Counted from the stretch's first letter, positions 1 to 5,956 are shown. The stretch: DNA of 8,021 nucleotides from Vampirovibrionales bacterium (GCA_021299615.1 JAJTHC010000171.1:1-8021); one strand, 5' to 3'. Notes: generated by a model not told the origin, from the sequence alone. Translations and numbers: made by a program.

Positions 1-105
1 AACCGAGCCATTTTAAATCAAGCAGGACGTGACATTACCGTGGGTCAAGCCAAAGAGCATTTCCCACAATATTTTAGTCCTTTAGGCAATGCCGCAATTC
101 GATAA
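1..105 (+). CDS. C-terminal end of an unidentified protein (partial)
   Basis: Frame 1 is open from the first base to a TAA at 103-105, giving the last 34 residues of a protein that starts outside the window. The tail reads NRAILNQAGRDITVGQ and ends GNAAIR. Codon use resembles the neighbouring genes. I do not recognise the family; the fragment is soluble-looking and has no membrane segment. It is transcribed towards metY, and the gap between the two stop codons is filled by a hairpin-bearing repeat that begins directly after this stop codon. The reading frame is supported by its length, the neighbour spacing and the abrupt loss of coding character after 105. The function is unknown. Confidence 0.55.
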   Translation, partial: NRAILNQAGRDITVGQAKEHFPQYFSPLGNAAIR

Positions 106-177
106 TATAGTGTTTTAGATAAATAAACAGTGGCTTTGTCCCCCCTCCTAAAATTAGGAGAGGGGACAAAACACTAT
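106..177. repeat. Short inverted-repeat element between convergent genes
   Basis: The ends ATAGTGTTTT (107-116) and AAAACACTAT (168-177) are perfect inverted repeats. The same terminus, TATAGTGTTTTA or TATAGTATTTTA, recurs at 1828 and 6845 in this window, so this is probably a short member of one repeat family. The element starts immediately after the TAA of the left gene and ends nine bases before the metY stop. Its centre carries a strong hairpin, described separately. Membership of the family is inferred from the shared ends only; the interior differs from the other copies. Confidence 0.5.
135..170. terminator. Strong hairpin between convergent genes, probable bidirectional terminator
   Basis: Arms 135-150 and 155-170 form 15 of 16 pairs (one C.A mismatch) around the four-base loop AAAT. 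The stem is rich in G and C in its middle and ends in A/T pairs at its base. It lies between the stop codons of two converging genes, where a terminator serving both is expected. No long U tract follows the stem on either strand, so termination is inferred from position and stem strength rather than from a canonical motif. Confidence 0.55.
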
Positions 178-185
178 GGAGACTT

Positions 186-1490
186 CTATACGGAAATACC
201 TGCGTTTATTTTTTCAAAGGCTTGAGACAAATCGGCAATAATATCATCGATATGCTCAATGCCCACACTAATACGCACAAAGTTAGGTGCAATACCCGCA
301 GCGACCTGCTCCGCATCGCTTTGTTGACTATGCGTGGTACTAGCAGGGTGAATAATCAGCGTTTTGGTGTCACCGATATTCGCCAAATGACTAGCGAGCT
401 TGGTATTTTCCACCAACGCTTGAGCAGCTTTCGATCCTTTTTTCACGGCAAAACCAAGCACCGCTCCTTGACCCTTCGGCAGGTACTTCGCATTTAAATG
501 AGCCGTGCGACTCGATGCCAAACCGGGGTACTTCACCCACTCCACTTCCGCATGAGCTTCCAACCATTGAGCCAATTTCAAAGCATTTTCGCTTTGGCGT
601 TCAATACGCAAGGCGAGGGTTTCAAGTCCTTGAATAAACGTCCAACCGTTGAAGGGGCTTAAGGCGAAACCAAAATCACGCAAGGTGACGGTTCTGGCTC
701 TTAAAATAAACGCCAAATTGCCAAAGGCTTCAGTGAACTTTAAGCCGTGATAGGCTTCTTCAGGATCCGTCAACAAGGGGAAGCGTCCGCTAGCTACCCA
801 ATCAAACTTGCCACTGTCGACGATGACGCCTCCGAGAGAAAGCCCTTGTCCGCCGATGAACTTGGTGGCGGAATGCACGACAATGGCGGCACCGAAGTCA
901 ATCGGTTTAAGCAAGTACGGCGTGGGGATGGTATTGTCCACAACCAAAGGAATGCCATGGGCTTTTCCTAGGTTGGCAATCGGTTCCAAGTCCACCACTT
1001 CTAAGCGAGGGTTGGGCAAGCTTTCCGTAAAAAATAGCTTCGTGTTGGGTTGAATCGCTTCTTCCCATTCGCTAATGTTATTCGCCGAAACAAAGGTCGT
1101 GGTGATGCCTAAACGCTTGAGGGAATGCGTCAACAGGCTCAAGGTTCCGCCGTAAAGGTCGGTGGCCGCTACAATGTGGTCGCCTGCTTGAGCAATGGTT
1201 AAAATAGTGGCAACTACGGCAGAATGTCCTGATGCCAAGGCTAACGCAGCAACACCGTCTTCAAGTTGAGCAATACGTTGTTCAAAAACGTCGTTGGTGG
1301 GATTCATCAAGCGTGTGTAGATATTGCCGAATTCCTTTAAGCCGAACAGATTGGCGGCATGTTGGGAATCATTAAAGATGTAACTGGTGGTTTGATGCAA
1401 GGGAACGGCTCGAGAGTTGGTGGCATCGGGGGTGTAGCCAGCGTGCAGAGCCGTGGTTTCAAAGTGTTGTGGGGAATGATTTTCGGACAT
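186..1490 (-). CDS. metY: O-acetylhomoserine aminocarboxypropyltransferase (sulfhydrylase)
   Basis: A PLP-dependent enzyme of the Cys/Met metabolism family that joins O-acetylhomoserine with sulfide to give homocysteine, the direct route to methionine, in the cytoplasm. The 434-residue length is typical of MetY. Visible landmarks, numbered from the chosen start, are YTRLMNPT (Tyr58 and Arg60, which reach into the partner's cofactor site), SGHSA near 88 (phosphate binding), the Asp185 of VVDNT (pyridine nitrogen), and SATK with the Schiff-base Lys210. The ATG at 1490 was chosen because AAGGA lies seven bases upstream; an in-frame ATG at 1517 lacks a ribosome site. The C-terminal part has the IIHPASTTH segment common in the family. 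Expression is probably controlled by the Met-codon attenuator upstream, which agrees with the enzyme's role. Cystathionine synthase or lyase relatives are less likely given the length and the THS/HPAS region. Confidence 0.93.
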   Translation of the reverse strand: MSENHSPQHFETTALHAGYTPDATNSRAVPLHQTTSYIFNDSQHAANLFGLKEFGNIYTRLMNPTNDVFEQRIAQLEDGVAALALASGHSAVVATILTIAQAGDHIVAATDLYGGTLSLLTHSLKRLGITTTFVSANNISEWEEAIQPNTKLFFTESLPNPRLEVVDLEPIANLGKAHGIPLVVDNTIPTPYLLKPIDFGAAIVVHSATKFIGGQGLSLGGVIVDSGKFDWVASGRFPLLTDPEEAYHGLKFTEAFGNLAFILRARTVTLRDFGFALSPFNGWTFIQGLETLALRIERQSENALKLAQWLEAHAEVEWVKYPGLASSRTAHLNAKYLPKGQGAVLGFAVKKGSKAAQALVENTKLASHLANIGDTKTLIIHPASTTHSQQSDAEQVAAGIAPNFVRISVGIEHIDDIIADLSQAFEKINAGISV

Positions 1491-1586
1491 TGTAGTTTCC
1501 TTTTTAAATAAACTCATAACTAAATTAACAGACTAACATTTTCAAAATACAAAACAAAAACACGAATTAACAAAAGACGAAATATG

Positions 1587-1629
1587 AAAAAACAATAAAG
1601 CTCCCTAGCACGGCGGCTTAGAGAGCTTT
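1587..1629 (-). terminator. Intrinsic terminator inside the metY leader (attenuator)
   Basis: On the minus strand AAAGCTCTCTA (1629-1619) pairs over 11 positions, one of them G.U, with TAGGGAGCTTT (1607-1597), enclosing an 11-base loop. ATTG and a run of six T (1592-1587) follow at once, as in a rho-independent terminator. It sits 97 bases before the metY start and 24 bases after the stop codon of a Met-rich leader ORF. No gene other than the leader ORF lies between the promoter and this terminator, so its job is most likely conditional termination of metY transcription. Confidence 0.75.
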
Positions 1630-1706
1630 GAAAACGAGGATGCGGGGATTCTTTATTTGAGATTTAAAAGAATGACGCAATTTTTCAAGGAATGCTCACC
1701 TAAGCC
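1615..1706 (-). promoter_or_regulatory. Candidate antiterminator pairing in the metY leader
   Basis: GGCTTAGGTGAGC (1706-1694), directly downstream of the Met codons of the leader ORF, can pair with GCTCTCTAAGCC (1626-1615): seven pairs, a small GU/U internal loop, then four more pairs. The second strand contains most of the 5' arm of the downstream terminator, so this pairing and the terminator exclude each other. A ribosome stalled on the Met codons would leave the first strand free and let the antiterminator form. A ribosome reaching the stop codon would pass over that strand and let the terminator form. The fold was worked out by hand; energies were not computed. Confidence 0.6.
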
Positions 1707-1760
1707 GACTGGCATCGACATCATCATACACATCATCATGTTGCAAGATGTAAGGTTCAC
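1653..1760 (-). CDS. Methionine-rich leader peptide of the metY attenuator
   Basis: A 35-codon ORF starts with GTG at 1760-1758, eight bases after an AAGGA Shine-Dalgarno (1773-1769), and stops with TAA at 1655-1653. Codons 8-16 read MMMCMMMSM, so seven of nine are Met and one is Cys, with further Cys at 6 and 28. It lies between a good promoter and an intrinsic terminator in front of metY, whose product leads to methionine. This matches the leader peptides of ribosome-mediated attenuation, where shortage of the charged tRNA stalls the ribosome at the run of cognate codons. The rest of the peptide has no recognisable domain and is probably not functional as a protein. An alternative ATG start at 1739 keeps the Met run but has no ribosome site. 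AAGGAATG can also pair with CATTCCTT at 1694-1687, which would hide the ribosome site in untranslated RNA. Confidence 0.72.
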   Translation of the reverse strand: MNLTSCNMMMCMMMSMPVGLGEHSLKNCVILLNLK

Positions 1761-1795
1761 AAGGACATTCCTTAAAATAAATTAACCACATGGTA

Positions 1796-1824
1796 AACGT
1801 ACCATTTTGACTAAGAATTGTCAA
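1796..1824 (-). promoter_or_regulatory. Housekeeping-type promoter for the leader peptide and metY
   Basis: On the minus strand a consensus -35 TTGACA (1824-1819) is followed by a 17-base spacer and TACGTT (1801-1796) as the -10. The predicted start near 1788 lies about 15 bases before the leader ORF's Shine-Dalgarno and gives a leader of about 300 nt before metY. The -35 is perfect; the -10 has only the key first, second and last bases. The promoter sits four bases away from the edge of the repeat at 1828-1905. Confidence 0.6.
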
Positions 1825-1827
1825 GTC

Positions 1828-1905
1828 TATAGTATTTTAAAGAATTTTCCGTACAGTAGGCTCCTAGAATAGTCTAATAGCTCATTTTATCTATAAAACA
1901 CTATA
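1828..1905. repeat. 78-bp terminal-inverted-repeat element (MITE-like)
   Basis: The ends TATAGTATTTTA (1828 on) and ATAAAACACTATA (1893-1905) are inverted repeats with one mismatch. The first 35 bases match the left end of the element at 6845 with two differences, including the block CCGTACAGTAGGCT. The middle and right part of the longer relative is missing, so this looks like an internally deleted copy. It lies just after the cyclophilin stop codon and just upstream of the metY promoter. The duplicated TA at both ends would suit a TA-targeting transposase such as the IS630 family; that is inference only. Confidence 0.65.
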
Positions 1906-1911
1906 CCATTT

Positions 1912-2568
1912 CTAACGAGTCGCATAAGCTTTTTTCTTAGCAGGCTTAAAAATCCCCCAAAACGGATGCTCCTGTACAGGGGCGTTTACTTCAGGCACTA
2001 CGTTTTCAACATCCACCAACACAATACGATACACGGCATCCTGCGGTGTAATGCGTGGCAAAATCGACATGCCCGTTAGTACATGAGCAAAAATGGCATA
2101 CTTGGCATCCAAGACACGTTGGGCGTCAAGTGTAATATAAAATTGACTAGACGCACTATTGAGGTCCTTACTACGAGCCATTGCCACAATGCCTGCATCA
2201 CAATGAGAAAGTGTATTTTTCACCTCTAAATCAACATGTTCTGTAGAACCCCCACTGCCCGTATTGTTAGGATCTCCCGTCTGTATTACGAATTCAGGCA
2301 CTACCCTATGCCATCTCATGCCTCGTTCATTATAAAAACCCGATTGAATCAAACGCTTCATGTGTTCAGTCGTTTTAGGGGCTTCTTTTTCGTAAAATGC
2401 AATCAAAATATCCCCTTTAGATGTTTCTATTTTAGCCCCTGCTTTGTATGCGTCCGCCGCTAAGTGTAAGCTCGCAGAGCAGAAAAAAAACATCAAAACC
2501 AAAAAGCAAAGTGAACGAAATTTCTGAAAACCCACTTTTACCGAATCCGTATGAAACCTGATATTCAT
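1912..2568 (-). CDS. Exported cyclophilin-type peptidyl-prolyl cis-trans isomerase
   Basis: Catalyses cis-trans isomerisation of Xaa-Pro bonds during protein folding. The 218-residue product has a basic N-terminus, a hydrophobic stretch at about 20-36 and an ALA-type site ending in ADA near 40, so it is probably exported to the periplasm or membrane surface. The cyclophilin fold follows: WHRVVPEFVIQTGD at 86-99 with the catalytic Arg88, SSQFYI at 140-145, and FAHVLTGM at 160-167. The C-terminal tail of about 30 residues is basic (PAKKKAYATR) and lies beyond the usual domain. The start at 2568 was chosen over the in-frame ATG at 2586 because GGAG lies eight bases before it. An inverted-repeat element begins seven bases after the stop and may help end the transcript. 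The substrate is unknown. Confidence 0.88.
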   Translation of the reverse strand: MNIRFHTDSVKVGFQKFRSLCFLVLMFFFCSASLHLAADAYKAGAKIETSKGDILIAFYEKEAPKTTEHMKRLIQSGFYNERGMRWHRVVPEFVIQTGDPNNTGSGGSTEHVDLEVKNTLSHCDAGIVAMARSKDLNSASSQFYITLDAQRVLDAKYAIFAHVLTGMSILPRITPQDAVYRIVLVDVENVVPEVNAPVQEHPFWGIFKPAKKKAYATR

Positions 2569-2631
2569 GTGTTTTTCTCCATACAACTACTTTATTTACT
2601 TGAAGTTTACACCAAAACAAATAATATCGTC

Positions 2632-2637
2632 TATAAT
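2632..2637 (+). promoter_or_regulatory. Candidate -10 box for nagA, overlapping a minus-strand -10 for the cyclophilin gene
   Basis: A perfect TATAAT lies 55 bases before the nagA start in the 123-bp gap between two divergent genes; no good -35 is visible at the normal spacing. On the minus strand the overlapping TATTAT (2638-2633) has TTGTTT 17 bases upstream and could serve the cyclophilin gene. The two promoters would then compete. Both calls rest on short motifs only. Confidence 0.4.
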
Positions 2638-2691
2638 ACAGTTTAAAGTCCAATCAAACAAGTCCATTTACTGACAAGGAAGACTTACACC

Positions 2692-4026
2692 ATGTCCCAA
2701 AATCTTACGTCGTCTCTACCTAGTGCTTCAAACCCACAAGATATAACCGCTTTATGCCAAGCGAATGTATTAACCCCTAAGGGTATTGTAAAAAGTTCTA
2801 CGCTTCAAATGCAGAACGGCTTAATTAAGTCGATTGGGAAGGATCTTCCTGCCAACCACTTCGTGCGAAGTGAAGATGTCCACACAGTGCAATTGAGTGA
2901 AGATTATCTCATTACGCCTGCTTTGATTGACTTGCAAATGAATGGAGCTTTTGGTGTCGATTTTTCCGCAGGCAATATCCCTGACATGCAAAAAGTCTTG
3001 GATACTTTGCCTCAATACGGTGTTACAGGTATTTTGCCAACGCTGGTGACGGCTCCTTTAATGGATATGGTGAGTGCCACAAATGCTATTGAAGAACTCA
3101 TCCATTTCAATACTCGTGCGAACGGTGCCAAAGTCTTGGGTATTCACTTAGAAGGGCCTTTTTTGAATCCTGAAAAACGAGGCACGCATCCCAAAGAACA
3201 TATCCTGCCAATTGACATGGATTCCTTGAAATTGCTACTTTCGCCCCACGTTAAAATGATGACCTATGCCCCTGAATTTGATGAAAACTTTGAGATGTTA
3301 GATGCCCTTCGTGAAAAAGGGATACTCACTTTTGCTGGGCATAGTCAAGTTGAACGTGGGCATTTAAGAGCTGCCATAAACCGAGGCTTAAAAGGCGTAA
3401 CACACCTTTACAATGGCTTAGAAACGTACACACATCGTAAAGCGGGTACAAGTTTACATGCCTTGCTTGAACAGGGCTTGTGGGCATCGCTCATTGCGGA
3501 TGGTTACCATGTGCATCCTGAAGTGCTAGAGCTTACGATTAAGATGAAAGGTATTGACAAGCTTGTTTTGGTTTCAGATGCCATGAGTTTAGCAGGCTTA
3601 CAAGAAGGGGAAACGGTTCGCTTTGCAGGGACTGTTGTGCAGAACCGTCAAGGGCGTGCCACTAATACGGAAGGCAATTTAGCAGGTTCTACTCAATTGT
3701 TGCCTGATATGATTCGTAATCTATTAAATTGGGAAATTTGTAGCCTTGAAGAAGCGTTTAAATTAGCAACGTTTAACCCCGCTCACTTATTGGGTGTGGA
3801 TGACCAACGAGGAAGCCTCAAAGAAGGCTATGTCGCAGATGTGCTGTTGTGGCACCAGCCTACCATGAAGCTTTTGGCGACATGGATGGGGGGTGAGTTA
3901 CGTTGGTGTGATGAGCTGGTGTTTCGCCAAGCTTCACAAGGCATCGTCTTAAATCAAGAAGTATTGGAGATTAAAGGTTCTGCTTTGAATCCGTCTTCGC
4001 AGTACAAGGCTCATTTGACCTTGTAG
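2692..4026 (+). CDS. nagA: N-acetylglucosamine-6-phosphate deacetylase
   Basis: An amidohydrolase that removes the acetyl group from GlcNAc-6-phosphate, feeding amino-sugar recycling from the cell wall or external chitin-like sugars. Landmarks in order are IDLQMNG at 79-85 (the Q-x-N form seen in E. coli-type NagA instead of H-x-H), GIHLEGPFLNP at 150-160 with metal-binding Glu154, AGHS with His217, VTHLYN with His238, ADGYHVHP at 269-276, SDAM with catalytic Asp296, and LAGST further on. It has 444 residues against the usual 380-400; the extra length is in the N-terminal 20 residues and the last 30. AAGGA lies 11 bases before the ATG, a rather long spacing. No nagB or sugar transporter is next to it, so it seems to stand alone. 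It ends seven bases from the convergent nucleoside phosphorylase gene. Confidence 0.93.
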   Translation: MSQNLTSSLPSASNPQDITALCQANVLTPKGIVKSSTLQMQNGLIKSIGKDLPANHFVRSEDVHTVQLSEDYLITPALIDLQMNGAFGVDFSAGNIPDMQKVLDTLPQYGVTGILPTLVTAPLMDMVSATNAIEELIHFNTRANGAKVLGIHLEGPFLNPEKRGTHPKEHILPIDMDSLKLLLSPHVKMMTYAPEFDENFEMLDALREKGILTFAGHSQVERGHLRAAINRGLKGVTHLYNGLETYTHRKAGTSLHALLEQGLWASLIADGYHVHPEVLELTIKMKGIDKLVLVSDAMSLAGLQEGETVRFAGTVVQNRQGRATNTEGNLAGSTQLLPDMIRNLLNWEICSLEEAFKLATFNPAHLLGVDDQRGSLKEGYVADVLLWHQPTMKLLATWMGGELRWCDELVFRQASQGIVLNQEVLEIKGSALNPSSQYKAHLTL

Positions 4027-4033
4027 AAGTCGC

Positions 4034-4915
4034 TTACGCCAACACATGGTGTAATAACTCAATGACAAGCCCTTGAAAACGGAGTCCTACTCTGTTATTG
4101 GTTGCCATTGCCATGACTTCTTCGTGGTTTAAATCTTTGCCTTGCATGCCTGCCGCCAAATTTGAAATGCAAGAAATCGCCGCAATTCGCATGCCTGCAT
4201 GCCGAGCCGCCAAGACTTCCGAAACGGTGGACATTCCCACGGCAGAAGCCCCCATTAGGCTCATCATCTTGATTTCGGCGGGCGTTTCATACGCAGGACC
4301 CGTCACGCCTGCATAGACCCCTTCAAACAGCTTGAAACCCTGTTCTTTGGCGTAATTCATGGCTATTTTCTTTAGTTCTTTACAAAACGAAGACGTCATA
4401 TCAAAGAAACGTGGCCCTAAAAAATCAGGATTCATCCCAACCAAGGGACTGGTGCCTGTCAAGTTAATTTGGTCATCAATCCACATTAAGGCACCGGGGT
4501 AAAAGTCTTTTTGCATGCCTCCTGCAGCGTTGGAAAGAATGACGGTTTCGGCACCGCAATAGCTTAAGGCCTGTAGAGGAAAGACGACCTCTTGCATGGT
4601 GTAACCTTCATAATAGTGAAAGCGTCCCTTCATTAGGGCAATAGTGGCAGGTTCTGGCACACCTTTTAGCGTCGCCAAGATTAACTCCCCTGCATGCCCT
4701 TCAACGGTTGAAATCGGAAAATGGGGAATCTGCTGGTAAGGGATACGTTCTTGGACGTCGAAGGCGTCATTTTCCGCCAAGGCTCCTAAACCTGAACCAA
4801 GAATAACCACAGCCTTTAAAGGGCTTTTTAGCTTGGGTGCCAAAAAGCGACGTACATCCTTAATATGATTGTGTAAGTCTTCCGCCGTATTTAATACATG
4901 AAATGAAGGAGTCAT
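4034..4915 (-). CDS. punA: Purine nucleoside phosphorylase, trimeric class (PNP/MTAP family)
   Basis: Splits purine nucleosides with phosphate into free base and ribose-1-phosphate in purine salvage. The 293 residues carry the class motifs, numbered from the ATG: GSGLG at 40-44 (phosphate loop), EGH with His74, GRFHYYEG at 97-104, SNAAGG at 128-133, GPAYETPAE at 206-214 with Glu210 at the base site, GMSTVSE at 227-233, and Asn252 in SCISNLAAG. Asn at the base site fits guanosine/inosine specificity rather than MTA phosphorylase. The ATG at 4915 is preferred, with AAGG ten bases upstream; a TTG two codons earlier is possible but sits too close to it. It is encoded alone on its strand, convergent with nagA with only seven bases between stop codons and no hairpin between them, so the transcript ends probably overlap. 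The gene symbol follows common usage; deoD-like hexameric enzymes lack these motifs. Confidence 0.92.
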   Translation of the reverse strand: MTPSFHVLNTAEDLHNHIKDVRRFLAPKLKSPLKAVVILGSGLGALAENDAFDVQERIPYQQIPHFPISTVEGHAGELILATLKGVPEPATIALMKGRFHYYEGYTMQEVVFPLQALSYCGAETVILSNAAGGMQKDFYPGALMWIDDQINLTGTSPLVGMNPDFLGPRFFDMTSSFCKELKKIAMNYAKEQGFKLFEGVYAGVTGPAYETPAEIKMMSLMGASAVGMSTVSEVLAARHAGMRIAAISCISNLAAGMQGKDLNHEEVMAMATNNRVGLRFQGLVIELLHHVLA

Positions 4916-4934
4916 AAGCAAGTCGCCTTATTGT

Positions 4935-4963
4935 AAAATAAAAATGTAAATCAATTGTAACAA
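4935..4963 (-). promoter_or_regulatory. Possible promoter of the nucleoside phosphorylase gene
   Basis: TTGTTA (4963-4958), a 17-base spacer and TATTTT (4940-4935) form a plausible housekeeping promoter. The predicted start would be only about 13 bases before the ATG and at the edge of the AAGG ribosome site, which weakens the call. Confidence 0.3.
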
Positions 4964-5010
4964 GCGATTAAAGTTTATACCATAATAGTACGAACATAAA
5001 AACGTACACT

Positions 5011-5040
5011 AAAAAGACCCTTTAAAAAAGTCTTTTTTAT
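5011..5040 (+). terminator. A/T-rich hairpin with T run upstream of the hypothetical gene
   Basis: AAAAAGAC (5011-5018) and GTCTTTTT (5030-5037) form an eight-pair stem around an 11-base loop, and the T run continues past it. It stands 41 bases before a coding start, not behind any gene, so it could be a leader attenuator or just an A/T-rich fold. A second small inverted repeat, GTACG/CGTAC, lies at 4988-4992 and 5003-5007. Only two G-C pairs hold the main stem, so the call is weak. Confidence 0.3.
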
Positions 5041-5080
5041 TTTAACGCAAGTAAACAAGTTAATGGAAGTGATGATTGTT

Positions 5081-5578
5081 ATGTCAAACAAACAGATTTG
5101 GTCCCGCTGGTACGAAAAAGACAAAGAAGTGTTGGCATTGGTCACAAGCTTAAAACGCATGAACCAATGGCAAGTTGAAGCGTATGCTAAAGTCATTATT
5201 CACCAAACCAGTGAAATGCAACTGAAGAACAAAGAAAGTTTTATGTTGCAACATGGTAGCGACAAGCACCTTTCTTTGTTAAAATCGATGGGTCGTAAAC
5301 GCTGGTACGACAAAAACAAGTACGCCTATCGTGGGTTTAACGCCTTGTATTTGATGGATGATCACGCGCGTCGTGAAATTGCGACCTTGTTGAACGACAG
5401 CACCGCCTTATTGCACACTTACATGGGGCGTTGTGAATCTTACGGGTTAGAACCCAACGGCGTTGTGTTTGAACAGCTTTTATTGATGTGGGTGACTGAA
5501 AGTGAGCAAGACGCTTATGATTACGTCGACAAGCTTGAAGTAGAAGGTCGCTTGACCGTTTTACCGAGTGCCACCTAA
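5081..5578 (+). CDS. Conserved-looking hypothetical protein, mostly helical, 165 residues
   Basis: I do not recognise this family. The product is soluble, charged and predicted helical, with no signal peptide and no membrane segment. A motif appears twice, RWYEKDK around residue 10 and RWYDKNK around residue 75, which hints at an internal duplication of a basic-aromatic helix. The C-terminal third is acidic (ESEQDAYDYVDKLEVEG). The ATG at 5081 was chosen because GGAAG lies 11 bases upstream; in-frame ATGs at 5063 and 5072 have poorer ribosome sites. The gene is a single-gene unit closed by a strong terminator. It is flanked by metabolic genes on one side and repeats plus flagellar regulators on the other, and neither side settles its role. 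Confidence 0.75.
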   Translation: MSNKQIWSRWYEKDKEVLALVTSLKRMNQWQVEAYAKVIIHQTSEMQLKNKESFMLQHGSDKHLSLLKSMGRKRWYDKNKYAYRGFNALYLMDDHARREIATLLNDSTALLHTYMGRCESYGLEPNGVVFEQLLLMWVTESEQDAYDYVDKLEVEGRLTVLPSAT

Positions 5579-5611
5579 ACGCATATTTAGATTCCGAAAA
5601 TTTAATTCCCC

Positions 5612-5642
5612 TGGAACGATGCCACAATCGTTCCATTTTTTT
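5612..5642 (+). terminator. Rho-independent terminator of the hypothetical gene
   Basis: TGGAACGAT (5612-5620) and ATCGTTCCA (5627-5635) form a perfect nine-pair stem with the six-base loop GCCACA, followed by seven T. It lies 34 bases after the stop codon at 5578. Confidence 0.92.
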
Positions 5643-5676
5643 ATACATATAAAGAAAGCTCTATTAAAGGGGGTGT

Positions 5677-5907
5677 CGTCATCCTGATACCATTTCTTAG
5701 ATTGAATAGCGTATAGGTGGATTCTAGGAGCCTAGACTCGCAGATGTGTGAGGTGTACACAAACGTACATAAGCACATCGAGAATCGTAGCGACAACGAA
5801 GACGCCAGACGCTATTTAAACTAAGAATTGGTATGAGTGAAGCGAAGGATCTCCCTAGCTCTTACGGTTTCCATTTGGGGGGATGTTTCGCTATGCTCAA
5901 CATGACG
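5677..5907. repeat. Palindromic 'GTCATCCTGA...CAACATGACG' interspersed repeat, split by an insertion
   Basis: The left arm is CGTCATCCTGA (5677-5687) continued by GTGAAGCGAAGGATC (5837-5851). The right arm (5882-5907) is its imperfect inverse, with CATCC/CAACATGACG-type ends and a shared AGCGAA core. Sequences of the form GTCATCCTGAG..GAAGCGAAGGATCT opposite GTTTCGCTATGCTCAACATGAC are familiar to me as dispersed repeats in several bacterial genomes; I cannot check copy number here. The left arm is interrupted between 5687 and 5837 by another element. Without it the repeat would be about 80 bp long. Six T follow the right arm, so it could also act as a terminator. Confidence 0.65.
5688..5833 (+). 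mobile_element. 146-bp MITE-like element with 25-bp terminal inverted repeats and TGA target duplication
   Basis: The ends 5688-5712 (beginning TACCATTTCTTAG) and 5809-5833 (ending CTAAGAATTGGTA) match as inverted repeats in 22 of 25 positions. Directly outside, TGA occurs at 5685-5687 and 5834-5836, and removing the element plus one TGA restores the surrounding repeat. There is no ORF of note inside, so it would need a transposase in trans. The interior holds the palindrome CTAGGAGCCTAG (5724-5735), an outer stem (CTC 5737-5739 and GATGTG 5743-5748 with CACATC 5774-5779 and GAG 5780-5782), an inner hairpin GTGTAC-ACAAAC-GTACAT (5753-5770), and the block AATCGTAGCGACAA (5783-5796 region). The core 5715-5818 recurs inverted at 6733-6837. 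Confidence 0.75.
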
Positions 5908-5956
5908 TTTTGTCTTTTTTAAGACTAGCTCAGCGCTATCTTTTAGATTGTTTTTA

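Noticed and set aside
124..133. TAAACAGTGG shared in inverted orientation with 7011-7020
   Set aside because: Only ten bases, in non-collinear positions relative to the repeat ends; could be chance.
1491..1795. SAM riboswitch or T-box upstream of metY
   Set aside because: I see none of the SAM-I, SAM-II or SAM-IV core motifs and no T-box sequence. The Met-codon ORF with competing hairpins explains the leader better.
4916..4921. TTG start two codons before the nucleoside phosphorylase ATG
   Set aside because: It lies only four bases after the AAGG site, while the ATG has a normal spacing.
5337..5648. Minus-strand ORF of 103 codons
   Set aside because: It overlaps the hypothetical gene and its terminator, has no ribosome site and has a composition expected of an antisense frame.
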